Source of the DNA: Collimonas silvisoli
GTDB taxonomy: Bacteria > Pseudomonadota > Gammaproteobacteria > Burkholderiales > Burkholderiaceae_D
Length of the DNA stretch: 45,427 nucleotides
Assembly: GCF_018305005.1 (NCBI RefSeq)
Contig: NZ_JAGQEG010000043.1
Span: forward strand, 1 to 45,427
Direction of reading: 5' to 3'
Made by a program: the position numbers and the translations under genes
In this document: positions 1 through 7,687 of the stretch, in pieces
Position numbering within the stretch: the first letter of the stretch is position 1
Layout of the letters: the number at the start of each line of letters is the position of its first letter
The notes under the pieces: generated by a model
What the model saw: only the letters and a program-made list of their open reading frames with translations
Database searches by the model: none
Told to the model about the DNA's origin: nothing

Positions 1-1077
1 GGCTTTGAATTTTTGGCCGGACATGGCGGCAATGACTTTGTCGGTGTCGGTGGATTTGGCTTTTTCTACGGCTTGTTTCCACATGTAGATGCCGACATAG
101 GTGGCTTCCATCGGGTCGTTGGTGACTACGGTGCTGGCGTTCGGCAGTTTCTTGGCGAGCGCGTAGGCTTTCCATTTCTTGATGAAGGCGGTGTTGACTG
201 GGTTCTTTACCGATTCAAAGTAATTCCAGGCGGCCAGGTGGCCTACCAGCGGCTTGGCGTCGACGCCGCGCAGTTCTTCTTCACCTACCGAGAACGCTAC
301 TACCGGTACATCCGTGGCTTTCAGGCCGGCGTTGCCTAGTTCTTTGTAGAACGGTACGTTGGAGTCGCCGTTGATGGTGGAGATCACGGCGGTCTTGCCG
401 CCGGCGGAGAATTTCTTGATGTTGGCGACGATGGTCTGGTAATCGGAGTGGCCGAACGGTGTGTAGACTTCGTCGATATCGGTGTCCTTGACGCCTTTGC
501 TGTGCAGGAAGGCGCGCAGGATCTTGTTGGTGGTGCGCGGGTACACATAGTCGGTGCCTAGCAGCACAAAGCGCTTGGCGCCGCCGCCTTCTTTCGACAT
601 CAGATATTCAGTGGCCGGGATCGCTTGCTGGTTCGGCGCGGCGCCGGTGTAAAACACGTTTTTCTCCAGCTCTTCGCCTTCATACTGGACCGGATAAAAC
701 AGCAGGCCGTTGAGTTCCTTGAAGACCGGCAGCACCGATTTGCGCGATACCGATGTCCAGCAGCCGAACACCACCGATGTCTTGTCTTGCGCAACCAGCT
801 GGCGCGCTTTTTCCGCAAACAGCGGCCAGTTGGAGGCCGGATCGACCACTACCGGTTCCAGTTTCTTGCCCATCACGCCGCCATTGGCGTTGATCTCTTC
901 GATCGCCATCAAAGCCACATCTTTCAACGAGGTTTCAGAGATGGCCATGGTGCCGGACAGGGAGTGCAGGATGCCTACCTTGATGGTGTCGGCGGCAAAT
1001 GCAGACGGCAGCCAGGCGCTGGCGGCAAGAGTGAAAGCGCCGAGCGCGGTAGCTTTCAGAAGGGTGCGACGTGACAT
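1..1077 (-). CDS. urtA: Urea ABC transporter substrate-binding protein UrtA (3' end outside window)
   Basis: Periplasmic binding component of the UrtABCDE urea importer. The frame is open from an ATG at 1077 to the left edge (359 codons). The family is usually about 420 residues, so roughly the last 60 are missing. It begins with a twin-arginine-like signal (SRRTLLK at residues 2-8, a hydrophobic run, then an Ala-rich cleavage region near residue 28). The mature protein has the type 1 periplasmic-binding fold pattern, including DTIKVGILHSLSGTMA and the UrtA-typical stretches GCWTSVSRKSVLPVFK and LLFYPVQYEGEE. A strong GGAGGAG ribosome site lies just upstream. The rest of the urt operon would lie to the left. 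Nitrogen control is suggested by the upstream sites at 1190-1205 and 1327-1343. A general branched-chain amino acid binding protein is the alternative, but the UrtA stretches argue against it. Confidence 0.93.
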   Translation of the reverse strand, partial: MSRRTLLKATALGAFTLAASAWLPSAFAADTIKVGILHSLSGTMAISETSLKDVALMAIEEINANGGVMGKKLEPVVVDPASNWPLFAEKARQLVAQDKTSVVFGCWTSVSRKSVLPVFKELNGLLFYPVQYEGEELEKNVFYTGAAPNQQAIPATEYLMSKEGGGAKRFVLLGTDYVYPRTTNKILRAFLHSKGVKDTDIDEVYTPFGHSDYQTIVANIKKFSAGGKTAVISTINGDSNVPFYKELGNAGLKATDVPVVAFSVGEEELRGVDAKPLVGHLAAWNYFESVKNPVNTAFIKKWKAYALAKKLPNASTVVTNDPMEATYVGIYMWKQAVEKAKSTDTDKVIAAMSGQKFKA

Positions 1078-1189
1078 GAATTTCTCCTCCAGTAGTGAGC
1101 GATAAAAACAGAAACACAGAAAAAAAGCACGGGCTAAGAAAGCAGGCAAGAAAATTGATACTGAGATGAGCTGATTACCCAGAGGCTTT

Positions 1190-1205
1190 AGCAGAATGCA
1201 TGCCA
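1190..1205 (-). promoter_or_regulatory. Candidate sigma-54 promoter of urtA
   Basis: Read on the minus strand the site is TGGCATGCATTCTGCT. It has the GG-N10-GC core and matches the sigma-54 consensus (TGGCAC-N5-TTGC) except at two core positions. It lies about 112 bp upstream of the urtA ATG, leaving an untranslated leader of about 100 nt. Nitrogen-regulated sigma-54 transcription of urt operons is established in other bacteria; its use here is inferred. Confidence 0.65.
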
Positions 1206-1326
1206 GTGAGGAGGGCGGCGTCTTGCGCCGGTTTCAGAGGAAGTTACTTGGATTTGGAGAAAAATTGGCGCTAACCGGAATGCCGGCGCCCATATTTGGT
1301 GAGACCGGATTTTGATGCGGGACAGA

Positions 1327-1343
1327 CGCACCAGCGTGGTGCT
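1327..1343. promoter_or_regulatory. Candidate NtrC (NRI) enhancer site
   Basis: A near-palindrome, GCACCA-GCG-TGGTGC, matches the classical NtrC site (TGCACYA-N3-TGGTGCA) except at the outermost base of one side. It sits about 120-150 bp upstream of the candidate sigma-54 promoter, a normal enhancer distance. Confidence 0.65.
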
Positions 1344-1393
1344 GAATGATGCGGTGGCACATTGCGGGTGTAGAAAATGATCTTGATTAGTGC

Positions 1394-1419
1394 AAAAAAA
1401 CGGGCAGCCTAAGCTGCCC
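1394..1419 (-). terminator. Intrinsic terminator of the antiporter gene
   Basis: A perfect 7-bp GC-rich stem (GGGCAGC / GCTGCCC, 4-nt loop) is followed on the minus strand by G and a run of seven T. It lies about 40 bp past the stop of the antiporter gene at 1460. Confidence 0.85.
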
Positions 1420-1459
1420 CGGATTTTTGCCCCATCGGAGCCTGAATCAAATACCCGGT

Positions 1460-2542
1460 CTAGGGAACGATAGTGGTAAACAGATAGACCGCAAAAATCA
1501 CCAGATGAACCGTGCCTTGCATGACCGTGGTGCGTCCGGTGCCGAGCGATAAGGTGGCGACGATGAACGAGAGCAGCAACAGCACGGTGGATTTGATATC
1601 CAGGCCGAGCGATAGAGTCCAGCCGGTAGTCAGCGAGACGATCGCCACCGCCGGAATGGTCAGGCCGATGCTGGCCAGCGCCGAACCCAGCGCCAGGTTA
1701 AGGCTGGTTTGCAGGCGGTTGGCACGGGCGGCCCGCACCGCCGCCAATCCTTCCGGCAGCAGCACCACCGCGGCAATGATGATGCCTACCAGGGTCTTGG
1801 GTGCGCCGACGCTTGCCACGGCGGTTTCCAGCGTCGGCGCCAGCGACTTCGCCAGCAGCACTACCGCACCCAGGCAAACCAGCAGCAAGCCGCCGCTGAT
1901 TGCCGCCACTTTGACCGTTGGCGGCGCTGCATGCACATCTTCATCGCTAACTGCTTCCTGCGGCAGGAAGTAATCGCGATGGCGCACGGTTTGCACCAGC
2001 ACGAAGGTACCGTAGAGTATCAGCGAGATGATGGCGATAAACGCCAGCTGGCTCGGGCTGTAGAACGGCCCCAGCGCGCTGGAGGTGTAATTGGGCAGTA
2101 CCAGGGTCAGCACCGCGATCGCCGCCAGCGTGGCCAGCGAAGCGCTGACGCCGAGCAAGCCGAAACTCTGCTCTTTATGGTGGCTGGCGCCCACCAGCAG
2201 GCAGATGCCGACGATGCCGTTGAGGATAATCATGATGGCGGCAAACACGGTGTCGCGCGCCAGGCCCATGGTTTCTTCACCGCCGGCCAGCATCAGCGAG
2301 ACGATCAGCGCCACCTCGATCAAGGTCACCGCCAGCGCCAGCACCAGGGTGCCGTAAGGTTCGCCGACCCGGTGCGCCACCACCTCGGCGTGATACACCG
2401 CCGCCAGCACGCTGCCGAGCAAGCCGGCCACCAGCAAGATTGTATAAGCGCCGCCGAAATTCAAGCTGGCGCCGCCAAGCAGCAGCCAGCCGGCAACCGG
2501 GGCGGCGATGGACCATATAGGAAGTACAGGGGAAATTTTCAT
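1460..2542 (-). CDS. chaA: Ca2+(Na+)/H+ antiporter, ChaA family
   Basis: An inner-membrane cation/proton exchanger of the CaCA superfamily, about 360 residues, the usual size for ChaA and 'ionic transporter y4hA' proteins. The chain is almost entirely hydrophobic, with about 11 predicted membrane segments split by a polar loop (HRDYFLPQEAVSDEDVH) near the middle. Each half carries an acidic alpha-repeat-like motif: GEPYGTLVLALAVTLIEVAL in the N-terminal half and VLLPEGLAAVRAARANRLQ in the C-terminal half. I chose the ATG at 2542 (MKISPV). An in-frame GTG at 2557 is also possible, and neither has a clear ribosome site. It appears monocistronic, with its own terminator. The exact ion (Ca2+, Na+ or K+) cannot be read from sequence. 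Confidence 0.85.
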   Translation of the reverse strand: MKISPVLPIWSIAAPVAGWLLLGGASLNFGGAYTILLVAGLLGSVLAAVYHAEVVAHRVGEPYGTLVLALAVTLIEVALIVSLMLAGGEETMGLARDTVFAAIMIILNGIVGICLLVGASHHKEQSFGLLGVSASLATLAAIAVLTLVLPNYTSSALGPFYSPSQLAFIAIISLILYGTFVLVQTVRHRDYFLPQEAVSDEDVHAAPPTVKVAAISGGLLLVCLGAVVLLAKSLAPTLETAVASVGAPKTLVGIIIAAVVLLPEGLAAVRAARANRLQTSLNLALGSALASIGLTIPAVAIVSLTTGWTLSLGLDIKSTVLLLLSFIVATLSLGTGRTTVMQGTVHLVIFAVYLFTTIVP

Positions 2543-2659
2543 ATGGCGATTGGACACGTATCAGGCATTTTTGGCAAGTGTTGATTGCCATTTATATATG
2601 CGTCCGCTATCTAGCCGTTCCCCGCCCCCCTGTCATAGACAGTCGGGATCAAGAAATCT

Positions 2660-3139
2660 TCATTTCACCAGCCCCAGCATTCTTGGTTCACCGGCGGCGC
2701 GTCCGGACTTTGCGGTTTTTCCGGCAAGCGGGATCGTCTTCAGTTTTTCCAACGCCTTGCCCAGCTTGATGCGCCCCGCTGCCGACATAGGCGTTATCGG
2801 CAGGCGCAATTCATCCAATATCTGGCCCCGCATGGCCAGCGCCGCTTTCACCGGGCCAGGAATCGGTTCCGAAAACAGTAGTTGTATCATCGGCAGCAGC
2901 TGCTTGAACAGGCAACGGGCCGGGCCGATCTGTCCAGCGCGCACCAGTTCGAACAAATGCACAAACAGATCCGGCCGGATGTGGGCGGCGGCGGAAATCG
3001 CGCCGTGTCCGCCCAGGCAAAGCATGTTGAACAGCATGGCGTCGTCGCCGCACAGAACCTTCAGATTGGTGCGGTTGATCAATTCCATGGTTTGCGTCAA
3101 ATTGCCGCCGCACTCCTTGATCGCCGCGATTTTCGCATG
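2660..3139 (-). pseudogene. 5'-truncated dihydrodipicolinate synthase-family (DapA-like) remnant
   Basis: The reading frame corresponds to the C-terminal half of DapA-family aldolases. Homology starts at about 3139 with KIAAIKECGGNLTQTMEL, which contains the Schiff-base lysine strand (AIKE). It runs on through the C-terminal helices (PGPVKAALAMRGQI, LRLPITPMS) to a normal stop. The first half, about 150 residues with the pyruvate-binding Thr-Thr and the catalytic Tyr, is missing, and the sequence beyond 3139 is abruptly AT-rich. The barrel cannot fold as a working enzyme, so I call it a relic. The breakpoint is probably an old insertion or deletion junction. Confidence 0.8.
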
Positions 3140-3195
3140 ACACTTAAAGAAAGAATTTCCATTATCGCCTCGTCGGTTTGTTGATAAGAAAGAAA

Positions 3196-3441
3196 TTACC
3201 TATCGTTTTTTGATAGTTTCTTTTTTAATGATGATCTCGCTCTAAAAGCAATTAATAGAGAAGGAGCTGCTATAGGTAGTAGCCACTTTCCAGGGTTGTT
3301 CAGCAAATGATCCAAAGCAAATGATGCTGAAAACTTCAGAGAGATCATCAAGAAAAACAGTGCAAAAAGAATCAGGAAGGACAATAGGAACCTTGACAGT
3401 GATAACAAATAAGCATTGTTTGTATTAAGGTAATTGACCAT
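3196..3441 (-). CDS. Small AT-rich hypothetical membrane protein
   Basis: An 81-residue product with two predicted membrane segments (about residues 13-34 and 50-67) and a basic C-terminal tail (RARSSLKKKLSKNDR). A weak AAGAGA ribosome site precedes the ATG. I do not recognise the family. The gene and its flanks (about 3140-3715) are far more AT-rich than the neighbours and abut the truncated dapA remnant, which suggests acquired DNA. It could be a chance frame, but the topology and basic tail look protein-like. Confidence 0.45.
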   Translation of the reverse strand: MVNYLNTNNAYLLSLSRFLLSFLILFALFFLMISLKFSASFALDHLLNNPGKWLLPIAAPSLLIAFRARSSLKKKLSKNDR

Positions 3442-3716
3442 GATTTTCTCTTGTTAAATTGATTTTAAGATAAGGCAGATTGAAGTTGTTTAGGCGGCCC
3501 GTGGGCTCGTTAAGCGTAGCCAACTTTAACCGAATCTCCCGGCAATTTCTAAGATTTAACTATTTGCGATAGCAGTATTGCATGTTTTTTAAGTTGATGG
3601 AATTATTTTTTTATTAATAAAATTGAGCATTGGGGGGAGGGCAGAGCTGCACATCTGAAATATTTCATGATTTAGCGCTACCCGCTATGGAATTAGCCCA
3701 ATCAAACGCTGAATAG

Positions 3717-4427
3717 CTAGGGCGCTACAGGCAAGCACTGGCGGATGCCGCCGGCGATAGCATTGGCGGCCAGCCCGGCAAACCGCGGCGACGCCAGGCG
3801 CGCTTCCTGATCGGGGTTGGCAAGCACGCCGATCTCGATCAGCAGCGCCGGCGATTCAGCGGTTTTCAACACCACCAGATCGTCAAAGCGATGAATCCCG
3901 AGAGAGCGGTCTAGCAAGGGGCGGTTTTCGCCGGCAATCGGCGTGGCGTGATACAGCGAAGGGTGTTCGCCCATGGACAGCAACTTGCGGCTGATGCTTT
4001 TTGCGCACTCCAGGCTGCGCGCATATTGTGGCTTGCTGGCCGAAACAAATATGGCGTAACCGGAAAATTCCCGGCTTCTGCCGGCGTCCAGCCAGGCTTG
4101 TTGCATCGAATCGTGATGGATCGAGACGAACAGCGCCGCGCTGCCGCTGGCTTCGGTCCGCGCCTGCAATGAGGCCGGCGAGCCTTGCGCCGCGACGTCG
4201 ACCACATCCAGTCCTTGCGCTTTTAATGCTTTGCTCAAGGCGACGGCGAGTTGCCGGTTCAGATCGAATTCACGATGGCCGGCGGCGCCGATGGCGCCGG
4301 GGTTTTCCGTGGTATGGCCGGTATCGATCAGCACTTGCTGGGCGCCGCAGTCGGCGAGCTGCAGGCTAGATAGACAAATCAGGCTGGCCACGGCCAGGAT
4401 GCTTTGGCGTAGAGCGGATTTATGCAT
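3717..4427 (-). CDS. Periplasmic N-acetylmuramoyl-L-alanine amidase (Amidase_3)
   Basis: A zinc amidase that cleaves the amide bond between N-acetylmuramic acid and the peptide stem of peptidoglycan. The 236-residue chain starts with a signal peptide (about residues 1-29) and then a single Amidase_3 domain. The expected zinc and catalytic residues are visible: H38 in IDTGH, E53 in HREFDLN, H104/H105 in SIHHD and E198 in LIEIG. No AMIN, LysM or SPOR targeting domain is present, so it is a minimal enzyme. It starts 6 nt after the stop of the upstream LysR gene on the same strand, so the two are probably co-transcribed. A role in cell-wall recycling or septum splitting is possible. Confidence 0.88.
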   Translation of the reverse strand: MHKSALRQSILAVASLICLSSLQLADCGAQQVLIDTGHTTENPGAIGAAGHREFDLNRQLAVALSKALKAQGLDVVDVAAQGSPASLQARTEASGSAALFVSIHHDSMQQAWLDAGRSREFSGYAIFVSASKPQYARSLECAKSISRKLLSMGEHPSLYHATPIAGENRPLLDRSLGIHRFDDLVVLKTAESPALLIEIGVLANPDQEARLASPRFAGLAANAIAGGIRQCLPVAP

Positions 4428-4433
4428 TCTTTG

Positions 4434-5387
4434 CTATTTCCCTGCCGCCAGCCGCCGCCGGTCCAAGGGCTTCAGATCGGCCTCCAGATGGGTCGCCAGG
4501 TAATCGATGAAGACCCGCATCTTGGGCGCCAGATAACGCGTCGGCAGGTATTGTATGAAAGCCGTTCCCTGGTAGGCAGCGACGAACTCCCAATCGGTGA
4601 GCACCGCTTTTACCAAGCCTTGCTCCAGCGCGTTGCGCACGATGAAGTAGGGCAGGCAGCCGATTCCCAGGTTTTGCAGCACGCCCTCCAGCCGCGCTTC
4701 GCTGTGATTGACCACATACCGCCCACGGACTTTGATGATGGTGGTTTCGCCCTGGCGTATGAAGTGCCAGTCGGAGTCGCCGGCATTTTCGCCCAGGTAT
4801 AGGCAGCTGTGGCTGCACAAGTCTTGCGGCTGTTTGGGGGTGCCGTGCTGGGCCAGATAGCTGGGGGTGGCGCACAGCACCTGATCGATCGACATCAGCG
4901 GCCGCGCCACCAGGCCGTCGGCCGGCTGGCTGGTGATGCGGATCACCAGGTCGGCGTCGTCGTTGATCAGGTCGACATGGCGATCGGTCAGAATCAGTTG
5001 CACATCGACTTGCGGATATCTTTCCAGGAAACCCGGTATCAGCGGCGTCACTACCGATTTGCCGAAAGCTTTCGGCATGCCGACCCGCAGCAAGCCTTGC
5101 GGCAGCGCCACGAATTTATCGGCGACCTCCATTGTCGCCTTGGCCGCATTCACCATTTCCAGGCAGCGCTGATAAGCCTCGCTGCCGGATTCGCTGAGGC
5201 GCAGCTTGCGCGTGGTGCGCTCCAGCAGTTTGACCGACAATGCCTGCTCCAGCCGCGACACCTGGCGGCTGACGGCGGAGGGCGTCATGCCCAACTCCAT
5301 GGCCGCCGTCGAAAAACTGCCGGTCTCCACCACGCGCACAAACACCGCCATATCCGGCATCAGCTTGATGTATCGATTAGCTCCCAT
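4434..5387 (-). CDS. LysR-family transcriptional regulator
   Basis: A LysR regulator of about 317 residues. The N-terminal winged helix-turn-helix (MAVFVRVVETGSFSTAAMEL, then TPSAVSRQVSRLE) is followed by a ligand-binding domain typical of the CrgA/DsdC-like subgroup (GLLRVGMPKAFG, DADLVIRI, GIGCLPYFIV). I chose the ATG at 5387 (MGANRYIK). The frame stays open to 5465, but that extension is not family-like; an ATG at 5360 is a second option. It is divergent from the ligase/dioxygenase genes at 5574 and shares a 190-bp promoter region with them, so it is their likely regulator. The amidase gene follows directly. The effector is unknown. Confidence 0.88.
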   Translation of the reverse strand: MGANRYIKLMPDMAVFVRVVETGSFSTAAMELGMTPSAVSRQVSRLEQALSVKLLERTTRKLRLSESGSEAYQRCLEMVNAAKATMEVADKFVALPQGLLRVGMPKAFGKSVVTPLIPGFLERYPQVDVQLILTDRHVDLINDDADLVIRITSQPADGLVARPLMSIDQVLCATPSYLAQHGTPKQPQDLCSHSCLYLGENAGDSDWHFIRQGETTIIKVRGRYVVNHSEARLEGVLQNLGIGCLPYFIVRNALEQGLVKAVLTDWEFVAAYQGTAFIQYLPTRYLAPKMRVFIDYLATHLEADLKPLDRRRLAAGK

Positions 5388-5506
5388 TTGTTCCCGCCGC
5401 GCACAAGTGTTGTTCTGAATACGTAGATTATCGTAATTGCCGGAATAAAACATAATAGCCCACATCGAATGATTATTTTTATCGATTTATTCACGCTATC
5501 TGCTGT

Positions 5507-5537
5507 AGTGCTTCACAAATACAGTGCTTCGTAAATA
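5507..5537. promoter_or_regulatory. Pair of 15-bp direct repeats in the divergent promoter region
   Basis: AGTGCTTCACAAATA (5507-5521) and AGTGCTTCGTAAATA (5523-5537) are identical at 13 of 15 positions with a 16-bp period. They lie between the LysR gene and the ligase gene, 37-67 bp upstream of the ligase ATG. They may be a regulator-binding pair or overlap the promoter. Confidence 0.4.
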
Positions 5538-5573
5538 ATCAAACACCCCCACTTTTCGAATGCCGGAGCGCCT

Positions 5574-6812
5574 ATGATTGAGCCGCTAAAAAGAATACGC
5601 AGCATCGACGACCTGAAACTGGTCGCCGGCCATTGCGAGCATGTCCTGACTTTGTTCAGCGGTGGACTGGATAGCACTTATGCCTTGAAATGCCTGGTCG
5701 ACAGCGGCTGCCGCGTGACGGCGCTGACGGTAGATCTGGGCGAGGGCGTCAACGCCGCCGATCTGCAGCAGATCACGGCCCACTTCGGCGCCGAGCTGCT
5801 GGTGATAGACGGCCAGCAAGCGTTTGCCGAAGATGCAGTGTTGCCGGCGATCCGCGCCAACGCCCGTTATATGGGCATGTATCCGATCAGTTCGTCGCTG
5901 TCGCGACCGATCATCGCCCGCTTCGCGGTCGAGACCGCATTGCGCCTGGGCTGCAACGCCATCGTCCACACTGCCAATCAATCGCAGAACACCCTGCGCC
6001 GCCTGAATGGCGCGATTGCCCAGCTCGGTTACGCCGGTTATTACGGCACGCCTTACGAATACACCGCGATTTCCCGCGAAGAAAAAATCGAAGCCTTGCG
6101 CACCGCCGGCCTGCCGCATTTCCAGGCGCGCGGCATCAGCGGCGACGCCAATCTGTGGTGCCGCGAATTCGAATCCGGCTCGCTCGACAATCCGGAATCG
6201 TTCTGGGTGCCGGAATCGCTGTTCGACTGGACCGCAGCGCCCGATCCGGCGCTGGCCAGCATTGAGTTGTCGATCAGGTTTGAAGGCGGCCGTCCGGTCG
6301 CCGTCGACGGCGAGGCCCTGCCGCTGGTGGAACTGATCGCCCGCCTTAACCGCCGCGTCGGCGCGTTTGGCATCGGCCGCTATTGCGGTCTGGAGCACCT
6401 GGAGCAGGGCGAGAAGGTGCTGGAAGTACGCGAAGCGCCGGCCGCCATGGCCTTGCTGGAAGCCTACCGGCATCTGGAGACTGCCGTGCTGGACGCCGAG
6501 CTGCTGCGCGAAAAACTCAGGATGGAACAACTGTGGGTGCGCGAAGCGATCGAAGGGCGCTGGTTCACGCCGCTGCGCGCAGCCACCGACCGCTTCATCC
6601 TCGACACCGCGCAATACGTCAACGGCACCGTCAATTACCGCTTGCGCGCCGGTGCTGCCGACGTCTGCGCGATCCGGGCCGATGCGCCGCTCTACCTGAC
6701 CGATCGCGACAGCTGGGAAAAAGAGATTGCCGCGCAACGCTCCAGCCGGCAGCTATCCCTGCCCGCCAGTTCGGTACTGGATGCAAGCAAGCTGCTGGCG
6801 GAGGAAAACTAA
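5574..6812 (+). CDS. Argininosuccinate-synthase-like ATP-dependent ligase
   Basis: A 412-residue member of the ArgG fold family. The PP-loop ATP motif SGGLDST is at residues 29-35. Downstream ArgG landmarks are recognisable: GDANLWCREFESGSLDNPES, ELIARLNRRVGAFGIGR and REAPAAMALLEAYRHLE. The aspartate/ATP loop, normally TGKGND in ArgG, reads NQSQNT here (within HTANQSQNTLRR): the Asn is kept, but the Thr, Lys and Asp are replaced. It is therefore unlikely to be the housekeeping arginine enzyme and probably uses a different amine and/or acceptor, after adenylating a ureido or carboxyl group. It stops one base before the ATG of a 2OG-Fe(II) dioxygenase, so the two are translationally coupled. 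Substrate and product are not known to me. Confidence 0.8.
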   Translation: MIEPLKRIRSIDDLKLVAGHCEHVLTLFSGGLDSTYALKCLVDSGCRVTALTVDLGEGVNAADLQQITAHFGAELLVIDGQQAFAEDAVLPAIRANARYMGMYPISSSLSRPIIARFAVETALRLGCNAIVHTANQSQNTLRRLNGAIAQLGYAGYYGTPYEYTAISREEKIEALRTAGLPHFQARGISGDANLWCREFESGSLDNPESFWVPESLFDWTAAPDPALASIELSIRFEGGRPVAVDGEALPLVELIARLNRRVGAFGIGRYCGLEHLEQGEKVLEVREAPAAMALLEAYRHLETAVLDAELLREKLRMEQLWVREAIEGRWFTPLRAATDRFILDTAQYVNGTVNYRLRAGAADVCAIRADAPLYLTDRDSWEKEIAAQRSSRQLSLPASSVLDASKLLAEEN

Positions 6813-7565
6813 ATGCACATCGATGCCTTGGCGCCTATCAAGATCGCACCGCCCATCATCGATCATCTCAGCGGCGAGTTGCGCAACCGCTTGTTCACCG
6901 TGCTTTCCGGCCGCGCCGTGCAGGCCGCCTGCGATGTCGATCCGGCTACCTGGGACGAGTTCGCCGCTTGCTGGAACAACCTGCCGCAAGACAAATTCAT
7001 GGGCGACAACGGCAGCTATCGCTTCCGCCGCTACGGCGCCTTCGAGCTGGATACGGCCGACGGCGTGCTGACGCAACTGCCGCATGCGCCTTACGTGCAG
7101 CCGAGCTACATCAATAAACTGAATGGCGACATCGCCCGTCATTTCGAGCCGCTGGAACAGCAGTTTGTCGACAATCCTTTCCTGTCCGGCTTGCTGCACT
7201 CTCTAGCGCAGGTGTTTGACCAGGTTGAAGGCAGCAGCGGCAAATGGAATATCCGTCTCCATCCCTACCGCATACGCGCCAGTTCCCATGCGCCCGGCAA
7301 TCCGACGCCGGAAGGCTTGCATCGCGACGGCGTCGATTACATCGTCACCATGATGGTGCGCCGTCACAACGTGGCCGGCGGCGAAACCTATATTACCGAT
7401 GTCGCCGGCAAACTGATGTGCCGCTATACCTTGACCGATCCGCTCGACCTGATGCTGGCCGACGACGCCCGCACCATGCACGGCGTGACCAAGGTGCTGC
7501 CGTACGAACTTAAACGTGAAGCCTTCAGAGATGTGCTGGTGATTGCCTACAGCAGAACCGCATAG
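6813..7565 (+). CDS. 2-oxoglutarate/Fe(II) dioxygenase, PF10014 family (amino acid hydroxylase-like)
   Basis: A 250-residue protein resembling the 2OG-Fe dioxygenase family that includes the L-isoleucine 4-hydroxylase and BsmA-type enzymes. The iron triad is visible: H170 and D172 in EGLHRDGVDY and H223 in TMHGVT, with R239 a candidate 2-oxoglutarate contact. Family members oxidise free aliphatic amino acids. The start directly follows the stop of the ligase (TAA-ATG) with a GGAGG site inside the ligase end. The arrangement suggests that the ligase and hydroxylase act on the same small molecule; the order of the steps is open. An intrinsic terminator follows. Confidence 0.85.
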   Translation: MHIDALAPIKIAPPIIDHLSGELRNRLFTVLSGRAVQAACDVDPATWDEFAACWNNLPQDKFMGDNGSYRFRRYGAFELDTADGVLTQLPHAPYVQPSYINKLNGDIARHFEPLEQQFVDNPFLSGLLHSLAQVFDQVEGSSGKWNIRLHPYRIRASSHAPGNPTPEGLHRDGVDYIVTMMVRRHNVAGGETYITDVAGKLMCRYTLTDPLDLMLADDARTMHGVTKVLPYELKREAFRDVLVIAYSRTA

Positions 7566-7606
7566 CGAAGCAGAACTGACCAATATCCTCGGTGCTCCCG
7601 CCGTTT

Positions 7607-7646
7607 GTTCCGCTCAGCCTCCACCTTGGCGGAACGTTTTTTTTTC
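7607..7646 (+). terminator. Intrinsic terminator after the dioxygenase gene
   Basis: A 7-bp stem (GTTCCGC / GCGGAAC) with a 15-nt loop is followed by G and nine T. It separates the ligase/dioxygenase pair from the exporter gene, which therefore needs either read-through or its own promoter. Confidence 0.8.
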
Positions 7647-7687
7647 TTAACCGATAGTGCTGGTAGCGCTATCTGGAGTAAAACGAA

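Noticed and set aside
1709-2584. Plus-strand frame opposite the antiporter gene
   Set aside because: Highly Gln/His/Arg-rich antisense shadow of a membrane-protein gene.
5586-6737. Long minus-strand open frame opposite the ArgG-like gene
   Set aside because: Gln/Arg/His-rich composition typical of an antisense shadow, and no domain is recognisable.
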